From: Candidatus Poseidoniales archaeon
GTDB taxonomy: Archaea > Thermoplasmatota > Poseidoniia > Poseidoniales > Poseidoniaceae
Direction: 5' to 3'
DNA: 5,060 bases
Assembly (NCBI GenBank): GCA_009887135.1
Contig: QXYA01000072.1
Coordinates: 1 to 5,060 of the forward strand
Numbering within the stretch: the first letter of the stretch is position 1; every line of letters begins with the position of its first letter. The position numbers and the translations under genes were made by a program. A model generated the notes under the pieces. The model ran no database searches and was not told where the DNA came from. It saw only the letters and a program-made list of their open reading frames with translations. Shown one piece after another: positions 1-5,060 of the stretch.

Positions 1-90
1 ATTCTGAGTCTGGTGTTGGCTTTGATCCACATTCTGAGTCTGGTGTTGGCTTTGATCCACATTCTGAGTCTGGTGTTGGCTTTGAGCTAC
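1..90 (-). repeat. 30-bp tandem repeat, three copies, coding for VDQSQHQTQN units
   Basis: Positions 1-30 and 31-60 are identical. Positions 61-90 differ only at the end that encodes the first residues of the unit, giving VAQSQHQTQN instead of VDQSQHQTQN. The period of 30 is a multiple of three, so the reading frame is kept. The units encode residues 927-956 of the surface protein, in its predicted cytoplasmic tail, and are rich in Gln and polar residues. The array continues up to the window edge, so the real copy number is not visible. Confidence 0.95.
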
Positions 91-2868
91 TACTTTGTCT
101 CCACGTACGTTATCACCAACTACTTTGTCTACACTTACGCTATTATCAATGTGTATGAGAGGGCCTTTCCTACGGGATAAAACTAGAAAAAGGATTAAAA
201 CAGCTAACAGAACAATAGCTCCAATCCCAAAGAGGCGATTTAGATTCTTTTCTTCTTCAACCTGTATGGTGTTTGTCAAGACTAATTCAAACGAACCTCC
301 CCCATTCGGGTTTGAGTTATTGTAAAATACGGTGAATGACTTATTTTCTATTTGTTCTGAGGTTGTGCCGATTAACTCTCCGTTAGAATTGAGAGTGAGG
401 CCTGTGGGCAACTGTTCTGGGATATTCCATTCAGTGACTTTGCCGCCCCGATTAAAACCCTCAAGGTCATATGATTCTTTATTCGTGTAATTTAGATTGT
501 TTTGCTCATAAAATATTGGAGACTTATCATTGACAACAAAATTCACTGTGCTCCCCGGTAGACCGAAGCCGGCATTTGACTGTTTGAGTTGCAAAAAGAC
601 AACCTCAAAATGTTGGTCAACATTGGTTGGTGTCCCTGAAATTCTTCCAGTTTCGGAATTAAAGTTTACTCCGTCTATGTTACTCATACCAGGGGCAATA
701 AACCGAACCGCCACATCATACACCATATCTCCGCATATGCATTGAGGTCCAATAGCGTCATCAACAGTGTAAACGAACTCTGTTTCAAAGATCGGGAGTG
801 GATTTGGACGAGGGATGAGTTTTTCTTCACCGGATTTGAGCGGATAAACGTTGTACCATTGCCCATCAATAGAATCGTTTCTCAATTCTTCGATTGCGAG
901 AATGTTGGTTGAAACATTCAGATTCTCCCCCCCATCAACTGATCTACCAAGTTGATCCTCTGGCAACGTAGAACATTTCAGGATTGAATTATTGAAACCT
1001 TCTAACAAGCATGAGTCCGGTAGTGGGGAACTTGCATTTTCGAAGAACCACAAATCGTTTCTTTCCATAACTTGGAATAAATCGATTTCAAGTAAATCTC
1101 TGCATCCATCTCCATCTGTATCGTTATCAGAGGTTAATCCGATTTCTCCTTTTGGACAATTATCATCAACATCCAAGACATTGTCGTTGTCATCATCGTC
1201 ATCCACAACAAGCCCATTCATGCTGGGGCCATCTGGTAGAGAGTCTCCATCGTAATTTTCGAGGTACATGATGGATACTGAAGTGTTTAGATTGACTCCA
1301 GTTTCCGAGTTATTCGCCCAGACGGTAATATCAATTTGATCTAATGTGTTCACAATAGCCCCGGTAATGGCTCCCTGATCGAATTGGAAATCACTAGGCA
1401 GAAACCCGACGTATTCCCAGGTCGTTGCTTCCATTCCAGTCAAATTAGGGAGTATTTCAAAGTCTATTTGACCAACATATGCTTCGAAAGAAGAATAAAT
1501 TGCACCGTTCTGTTCATAACTCAGAACCAAACTATCGAGTAAATCACAAATTCCATCTCCGTCTCCATCAACCGGGAATGAAGCGTCATCCTTCGGGTTT
1601 GTTCCCCCACATGAAGCTTCATCAAGATCGGTCCAATTGTCGTTATCATCATCTAAGTCCTCAATCAAACCAGTGGAAGAAGTTCCAATTAATTCGTCTG
1701 GCATTCCATCCGCATCTGTATCACGGTATGCTGCTGCATCGTTCGGGAATGCATCAGAAGGGTTTGTGCACACATCCGCAGGTAAAAGCGGAACGGATGG
1801 GCCATCACAATATGAATCACCATCTGAATCTGCGTTCATGCTGCTTGTTCCGGTATCAAATTCATCAACATACAAAGAGGTATTTGATTCAACCTCATTT
1901 GCCAAACCATCACCGTCCATGTCAGGGTCTTCAGCGTCACATAGAAAATCTCCATCCAGGTCTAAGGTCGGCAATGAGAGTTCATTTTTGGGGTTTGATT
2001 CACATTCTGCCTCCCTAGTATCATTGTACCCATCATTATCATCATCATCATCTTCTGCATGATCATCTTTGCATCCATCACCATCGTAATCGGAAATTGA
2101 GTCGGATAACCAACTTAATTGACCTTCAGGACAATCATCATTGAGATTCAATATGAGGTCATTATCATTATCGTTATCTTCAGTTGAGTCTCTGCAACCG
2201 TCTCCATCATGGTCTGTTGCAGGCGTACTTGTCCATCCAGTCTCGCCATTTGGACACGAGTCGGAAACGTCATCAATTCCATCTCCATCAGAATCAGTTA
2301 TGTCTTCTCGGACATCGTAAATCGTGTAGACATACATAGCAAGTTCATCCGATGCAAATGATGTCCCATTATGATAAAGAGCAAAACGGAGCGTGATCTT
2401 ATTTGATGTATCGTGGTAACTATTCAAGATAGGTATTTCCTGAACCCTCACACTCGTCGAGATGAGAGTATCCTGGGCTTGAAGAACATAATTTGAATTT
2501 GAATAATCAAGAATGCTGATTGTACCCTTTGAATCTGTAGGTGTAGATCCGTCTGGTGCTTCCATCTTCCATCGTACATCTGCTCGAGTTGTATTTGATG
2601 ACATTTGAATTTCTATGTCGAGAACAATGAATGTTTGACCTGAAGTACATGTTGCACTACCTCCGTCACATCGGTTCGCTTCAATAAATGTTGAAGTAGC
2701 GTTGTTGCTGTCGAACGCATTCGGTAGAACTTTGACTTCTGACCAAGTGGATTGAGAATCAATAGAATCGGAGTATGATGTTGCATGGACTTCATCTGCT
2801 GATGAAAGTGGTACATGGGAACACACGAGCAGAAACATGAGAAATAATGTAACTTTTGGTAGTCTCAT
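1..2868 (-). CDS. Large secreted, membrane-anchored TSP3/Ig-repeat surface protein (3' end beyond window)
   Basis: One frame stays open for 956 codons from ATG at 2868 to the window edge, with no stop. Residues 1-24 form a signal peptide: basic MRLPK, a hydrophobic core, and probable cleavage after SSA24. Residues 25-189 form an unrecognised, probably beta-rich domain. Residues 192-445 and 538-596 are Asp/Asn-rich DxDGDG repeats of the thrombospondin type 3 kind, expected to bind calcium. They include CPxG...GC modules at C205/C225, C246/C266 and C571/C589, probably disulfide-linked. Ig-like (He_PIG-type) repeats lie near 446-537, 695-780 and 782-868, with turns such as ETGRISGTPTN (739-749) and LPTGLTLNSNGELIG (820-834). 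A helix at 879-898 followed by RRK spans the membrane, which puts the 901-956 tail inside the cell. Many N-x-S/T sequons sit outside. The likely role is adhesin, receptor or cell-surface structural protein, but the ligand is unknown. The start is supported by the signal peptide and an upstream TATA-like element. Confidence is high for the frame and topology, moderate for the domain names. Confidence 0.9.
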   Translation of the reverse strand, partial: MRLPKVTLFLMFLLVCSHVPLSSADEVHATSYSDSIDSQSTWSEVKVLPNAFDSNNATSTFIEANRCDGGSATCTSGQTFIVLDIEIQMSSNTTRADVRWKMEAPDGSTPTDSKGTISILDYSNSNYVLQAQDTLISTSVRVQEIPILNSYHDTSNKITLRFALYHNGTSFASDELAMYVYTIYDVREDITDSDGDGIDDVSDSCPNGETGWTSTPATDHDGDGCRDSTEDNDNDNDLILNLNDDCPEGQLSWLSDSISDYDGDGCKDDHAEDDDDDNDGYNDTREAECESNPKNELSLPTLDLDGDFLCDAEDPDMDGDGLANEVESNTSLYVDEFDTGTSSMNADSDGDSYCDGPSVPLLPADVCTNPSDAFPNDAAAYRDTDADGMPDELIGTSSTGLIEDLDDDNDNWTDLDEASCGGTNPKDDASFPVDGDGDGICDLLDSLVLSYEQNGAIYSSFEAYVGQIDFEILPNLTGMEATTWEYVGFLPSDFQFDQGAITGAIVNTLDQIDITVWANNSETGVNLNTSVSIMYLENYDGDSLPDGPSMNGLVVDDDDDNDNVLDVDDNCPKGEIGLTSDNDTDGDGCRDLLEIDLFQVMERNDLWFFENASSPLPDSCLLEGFNNSILKCSTLPEDQLGRSVDGGENLNVSTNILAIEELRNDSIDGQWYNVYPLKSGEEKLIPRPNPLPIFETEFVYTVDDAIGPQCICGDMVYDVAVRFIAPGMSNIDGVNFNSETGRISGTPTNVDQHFEVVFLQLKQSNAGFGLPGSTVNFVVNDKSPIFYEQNNLNYTNKESYDLEGFNRGGKVTEWNIPEQLPTGLTLNSNGELIGTTSEQIENKSFTVFYNNSNPNGGGSFELVLTNTIQVEEEKNLNRLFGIGAIVLLAVLILFLVLSRRKGPLIHIDNSVSVDKVVGDNVRGDKVVAQSQHQTQNVDQSQHQTQNVDQSQHQTQN
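91..150 (-). repeat. Diverged 30-bp tandem repeat, two copies, coding for (G)DxVxxDKV units
   Basis: Positions 91-120 and 121-150 match at 24 of 30 bases and encode VGDNVRGDKV and IDNSVSVDKV (residues 917-926 and 907-916). They abut the VDQSQHQTQN array in exactly the same 30-base register, making a continuous run of five 10-residue units right after the transmembrane helix. The alternating Val with GD pairs resembles short beta-strand ladder or solenoid repeats. That structural reading is inference. Confidence 0.8.
169..237 (-). other. Transmembrane anchor and stop-transfer of the surface protein
   Basis: Residues 878-900 of the large surface protein hold about 20 hydrophobic residues (LFGIGAIVLLAVLILFLVLS) flanked by an acidic EEEKN on the outer side and RRK on the inner side. 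Together with the N-terminal signal peptide this predicts a type I topology: stalk outside and a short repetitive tail in the cytoplasm. Confidence 0.85.
1081..1257 (-). repeat. Second, shorter thrombospondin type 3-like block (residues 538-596)
   Basis: It contains YDGDSLPDG at 539-547, VDDDDDNDN at 555-563, a CPKG segment at C571, and TDGDGCRD at 584-591. It repeats the cysteine-containing module of the first block with an 18-residue rather than 20-residue cysteine spacing. An Ig-like repeat of about 90 residues separates the two blocks, so calcium-binding and Ig-like units alternate along the stalk. Confidence 0.75.
1540..2295 (-). repeat. First thrombospondin type 3-like calcium-binding block (residues 192-443)
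   Basis: The block has successive Asp-rich motifs: DSDGDGIDD at 192-200, DHDGDGCRD at 219-227, DYDGDGCKD at 260-268, an Asp/Asn run at 273-279, and further DMDGDG, DSDGD, DTDADG and DGDGDG motifs down to about residue 440. Two CPxG segments (C205, C246) each sit about 20 residues before a GC (C225, C266), which makes a repeating disulfide module. Such repeats bind calcium and stiffen extracellular stalks in known families. Calcium binding here is inferred from sequence only. Confidence 0.8.
2028..2052 (-). repeat. GAT/AAT simple triplet repeat coding for a poly-Asp run
   Basis: This is a short run of GAT codons interrupted by AAT, encoding DDDDDND near residues 273-279 of the surface protein. 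It is part of the calcium-binding block. As a triplet microsatellite it can change length without breaking the frame. Confidence 0.6.
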
Positions 2869-2893
2869 ATGTCTACACAACCGGGAATCAGTC

Positions 2894-2900
2894 TTAAAAA
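2894..2900 (-). promoter_or_regulatory. Candidate TATA box for the surface-protein gene
   Basis: The minus strand reads TTTTTAA within AAGTAATTTTTAAGAC, in the 88-base gap between the two genes. Its centre is about 29 bases upstream of the ATG at 2868, so the start site would fall within a few bases of the start codon, giving a leaderless or nearly leaderless transcript. The bases before the ATG (GTTGTGTAGACAT) contain no ribosome-binding sequence. The match is weaker than the one upstream of 4969. An 8-base palindrome, GAAATTTC, lies just upstream of it at 2907-2914 and may be chance. Confidence 0.4.
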
Positions 2901-2956
2901 TTACTTGAAATTTCTAACGGAGAACTGGTCTTCACGAATGGGTAGATAGCAGAAAA

Positions 2957-4969
2957 TTATTCTTCCTCACCGTTGTGTAGATTTTTAATTTTGATGTAGA
3001 CTGTTTCCTTGCCATCATCATCGGTTCGTGTTAATCTTGTATATTCAAGACCACACCAATCGAGAATGCTTGGACTAAAACGTCTATACGCCTCTTGCGA
3101 GATTTTTGCTATCGATTGTGTCTCTGCGTTGGTTAGAAAGTATGTATCTCTTACTCCTCTAATAACGGGTTTCAATTGATCTCGTAATTCAGATTCACTA
3201 ATTTCTGTTTGTTCATTGTATTTAGATTTCAACATCTCATGTATTCTGGCTTTTAGGACGGGAATTAGTTCTTTTTTGGCTCTATCTAGAGCAGCGGCTT
3301 TTTTGGCTCTATCTAGAGCAGCGGCTTTAACTGTATCTATAATTTCACATTTCCATGGAAAATTCCTTTTCGCCAAAATAAGTTTTACTTTTTTGGCATG
3401 CGAAACAACATCTCCATTGTTGAAATGAAATTGGAAGACCCCATCGCGAGAAGTAAGGCGAACAAGCCCCTGTTCAAAGGCACTGATCTTAAGTTTCTTT
3501 TTTCTATCCATTGCCCTGATCATCAACTTGAACTCGGCATGAAATATTTGAGCGAATTCAGAGTACTGCAAAGTTGTATCCTGTTTGCAAACTGAATTGT
3601 AATTCTTTAGCAAGGGACTTTCGTTTTTCAGAAATAGAATATATTTGCGTGTTTTTTGTGGGTCGATCTGAGCATCCGGTTTGACTGCGAAATCGTTGTG
3701 TGACATGGCGTTTCTGAGTTTGAATATCTCCATGAACTTGCGATTGTCAAACAGTCTGCTTTCTTTTGGTAATATCGAATTCAGTTTGGCGGAAACCATT
3801 GTAATAGGTGCTTTCCATGCTAAATCAGTGTGAATTCTATAATTTAATTTCTCTGAAGTTTTACTTTTCCCTAGACGGTGCAAATAGGTATTTCTCACAT
3901 TAACTTCTAAGTTCAAGAATTCCATAGCCATTCTTACTTTCGTATGCTCGGAGAAAACCACATCCTGTGGAGTAATGATTCCAGGGTATGGGCTGTGTTT
4001 GTACTTCACCTGAAGTGGTCGATTCTGTGCATCAAACAGATTGACTATCTCCTCTAATTCTGTATCTTCCGCAACAGGCTCTTCCATTTCGATCATAGAT
4101 TGATCGCTTCCCAGCAGGTGTGAATAGTCTCCATTTGGGGTTTTGAGCGCCAGGTAATCCCAGTTGTTGGCTTCAGCAAACATTCTGAACGCCAAATCTT
4201 GCACGTCTTGATCTTCAGTGTGTTCCATGACTGCCCCAAATGGATGCTGGGCGAAAGAGCCTGCAGTACCGGGTTTGTACTCCGGCGTTGGAATCTTTAA
4301 TGGATAATCAATAGCATTGAGTGCTTCTGATTCTGGACCATCGTCCCATGTTTTCAATGGTTGCAAAAGAGAGAGAATATGAACAATCTGTTTGCTCACC
4401 TCATAGTCAGTTGGTGGTACTTTCTCAGGATTATCGACCATAGAGGCTAGTTTTTTCAATTCCTCGAAGATGCGAACGGGGGACTCATAGTCGAGCTTGT
4501 TCTCGAGGTGCAGGTATGAATCGTTAAAATCCCAACCTTCCGTATAGAGCCTACCAATCAGGAGGGTGAGGTATTCTTTGATGATCGGGTTCGTCAACAT
4601 TCCAATCGTCACGACGTCCCGAATTTTGTCGTCATCATCAGTGAGGAACACAATGTGATGTTCATTGGACAGCACTTCGAAAATACATCGGATTACAGAA
4701 CTTTTTTGAGGCATTATTGAAACCTCTTCCAAAGAAAGGATGAACACTTTTTCGACATCTCCGTCGTGCAATTGCCGTCGTCCGATTGAGGTGATTTCAC
4801 CCTTGAAACAATCGACCAATGGGATGGAGTCAAAATCTTGAGCGGTTAAGACATTGAGCAACGCTTCTTGATAGCGCTTTTCGTCAACAACCTCTGTGCC
4901 AAACACTGAATGATTGAGGGCGAATTTCAGTCCACGGCTTGAGATGTGGCGGGCTGAAAACTCTGTCAT
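2957..4969 (-). CDS. Putative CBS-CBS-HEPN protein, candidate ligand-regulated ribonuclease
   Basis: This is a complete 670-residue soluble protein with no signal peptide or membrane segment, ending in TAA. Residues about 25-135 resemble a divergent CBS pair: DFDSIPLVD at 45-53, then a second half with HHIVFLTDDDDKIRDVVTIG at 104-123. A helical, charged linker covers about 136-235. Residues about 242-345 look like a second CBS pair, with AFRMFAEANNWDYLALKTPN at 260-279 and PGIITPQDV at 329-337. Residues about 345-490 are helical and carry LRNAMSHNDF at 418-427. This fits the HEPN R-x4-H signature with Asn after Arg (R419, N420, H424), which is the metal-independent RNase centre in active HEPN proteins. 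Residues 490-670 are a basic extension with a duplicated AAALDRAKK, then helices and a short C-terminal beta stretch (TVYIKIKN). CBS pairs generally bind adenine nucleotides or related ligands, so ligand-controlled RNA cleavage is the inferred role. A non-catalytic HEPN scaffold is the main alternative. The family was not recognised by name. Confidence 0.85.
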   Translation of the reverse strand: MTEFSARHISSRGLKFALNHSVFGTEVVDEKRYQEALLNVLTAQDFDSIPLVDCFKGEITSIGRRQLHDGDVEKVFILSLEEVSIMPQKSSVIRCIFEVLSNEHHIVFLTDDDDKIRDVVTIGMLTNPIIKEYLTLLIGRLYTEGWDFNDSYLHLENKLDYESPVRIFEELKKLASMVDNPEKVPPTDYEVSKQIVHILSLLQPLKTWDDGPESEALNAIDYPLKIPTPEYKPGTAGSFAQHPFGAVMEHTEDQDVQDLAFRMFAEANNWDYLALKTPNGDYSHLLGSDQSMIEMEEPVAEDTELEEIVNLFDAQNRPLQVKYKHSPYPGIITPQDVVFSEHTKVRMAMEFLNLEVNVRNTYLHRLGKSKTSEKLNYRIHTDLAWKAPITMVSAKLNSILPKESRLFDNRKFMEIFKLRNAMSHNDFAVKPDAQIDPQKTRKYILFLKNESPLLKNYNSVCKQDTTLQYSEFAQIFHAEFKLMIRAMDRKKKLKISAFEQGLVRLTSRDGVFQFHFNNGDVVSHAKKVKLILAKRNFPWKCEIIDTVKAAALDRAKKAAALDRAKKELIPVLKARIHEMLKSKYNEQTEISESELRDQLKPVIRGVRDTYFLTNAETQSIAKISQEAYRRFSPSILDWCGLEYTRLTRTDDDGKETVYIKIKNLHNGEEE
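3271..3324 (-). repeat. Perfect 27-bp tandem duplication inside the CBS-HEPN gene
   Basis: Positions 3271-3297 and 3298-3324 are identical over all 27 bases, with four further matching bases after the second copy. The duplication is in frame and doubles the nine-residue basic helical segment AAALDRAKK (residues 549-566). Perfect identity, including third codon positions, points to a recent duplication. Confidence 0.95.
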
Positions 4970-5060
4970 AGGTATTCGTATGAATGTCGGTAAATAAACA
5001 CTCTTTCAATGAGTTGAGCCATACTGTTTTGAACGCTTTGGCAAGAACACAACAAGAAAC
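4966..5060 (-). CDS. Possible C-terminal end of an upstream gene (partial)
   Basis: Reading in from the window edge on the minus strand, one frame is open for 31 codons and ends in TGA at 4968-4966. That stop overlaps the ATG of the CBS-HEPN gene as ATGA. The peptide ends in MAQLIERVFIYRHSYEYL. A four-base ATGA overlap is typical of adjacent genes in one operon. However, 31 open codons are expected fairly often by chance, another minus-strand frame here is also open, and a good TATA element lies inside this stretch. It could equally be non-coding promoter DNA. No family can be recognised from so short a tail. Confidence 0.3.
   Translation of the reverse strand, partial: FLLCSCQSVQNSMAQLIERVFIYRHSYEYL
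4991..4998 (-). promoter_or_regulatory. Archaeal TATA box for the CBS-HEPN gene
   Basis: The minus strand reads TTTATTTA, close to the archaeal TATA consensus, preceded by the purine-rich stretch GAAAGAG that could act as a BRE. Its centre lies about 25-26 bases upstream of the A of the ATG at 4969. That is the usual TATA-to-start-site distance in archaea, so transcription would begin at or next to the start codon. No Shine-Dalgarno-like sequence precedes the ATG (GAATACCT), which agrees with a leaderless mRNA. The competing idea is read-through from an upstream gene. Confidence 0.5.

Noticed and set aside
1..90. Short regular repeats resembling a CRISPR array
   Set aside because: The 30-base units follow each other with no spacers and are in frame within a coding sequence, so they are protein-coding tandem repeats.
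95..1255. Plus-strand open frames at 95-325, 530-745 and 992-1255
   Set aside because: They are antisense to the continuous surface-protein frame, with low-complexity products and no recognisable domain or promoter.
1479..2062. Two overlapping plus-strand open frames of 179 and 141 codons
   Set aside because: They lie antisense to the calcium-binding block. Their Ser- or His/Pro-rich content is what the reverse of GAT/GGA-rich codons gives, and the minus-strand frame has clear domain structure.
684..2816. Minus-strand open frames at 684-869 and 2613-2816 in another register
   Set aside because: Both sit wholly inside the 956-codon frame in a shifted register and encode no recognisable features.
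2819..2868. Lipoprotein signal (Cys16 in the leader of the surface protein)
   Set aside because: The residues before Cys16 (LLV) lack the small residue needed just before the cysteine in a lipobox. An ordinary signal peptide cut after SSA fits better.
2907..2914. Palindrome GAAATTTC as an operator
   Set aside because: An eight-base AT-rich palindrome without extended symmetry or a second copy is easily due to chance.
2941..2956. Transcription terminator after the CBS-HEPN gene
   Set aside because: Only a TTTT run follows the stop codon, with no hairpin or long T tract, which is too weak to call.
3216..3595. Plus-strand open frames at 3216-3428 and 3398-3595
   Set aside because: They are antisense to the C-terminal part of the 670-residue protein. 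The repeat seen in the first is the mirror of the 27-base duplication.
5014..5060. Possible divergent plus-strand gene starting at TTG and running off the window
   Set aside because: Only 15 codons are visible, the start is non-ATG, and there is no convincing promoter or ribosome-binding site.

Overview
The window reads as AT-rich DNA from a marine archaeon, most likely a Marine Group II euryarchaeon (Candidatus Poseidoniales, Thermoplasmatota) or a close relative. This is inferred from three features. The first is a very long acidic surface protein built of DxDGDGCxD / CPxG modules interleaved with putative-Ig repeats. The second is archaeal-type TATA elements about 25-29 bases upstream of both main start codons. 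The third is the absence of Shine-Dalgarno sequences before those starts. No marker gene fixes the taxonomy.

Layout: both genes lie on the minus strand and together fill nearly the whole window. Reading in the direction of transcription, positions 5060-4966 may hold the last 31 codons of an upstream gene that overlaps the next start by ATGA. Positions 4969-2957 encode a complete 670-residue cytoplasmic protein. It has two stretches that look like divergent CBS (Bateman) pairs, followed by an alpha-helical region carrying the HEPN ribonuclease signature RNAMSH. Its C-terminal part contains a perfect in-frame 27-base duplication. After an 88-base intergenic gap with a TATA-like element, positions 2868-1 are one uninterrupted reading frame of 956 codons that runs off the window without a stop. 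It encodes a secreted, membrane-anchored protein with this order: signal peptide, N-terminal domain, thrombospondin-type-3-like calcium-binding block, Ig-like repeat, second calcium block, two Ig-like repeats, one transmembrane helix, and a short cytoplasmic tail of 10-residue repeats.

How they might work together: the surface protein could be an adhesin or receptor-like protein with a repetitive cytoplasmic tail. The 670-residue protein looks like a ligand-sensing regulatory module fused to a potential RNase, comparable in logic (not homology) to CARF-HEPN effectors of type III CRISPR systems. A functional link between the two is only suggested by their shared strand and proximity. Each has its own candidate promoter, so they may be independent.

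No tRNA, rRNA, CRISPR array, insertion sequence or integrase was recognised. No stretch longer than about 100 bases lacks a candidate coding sequence.
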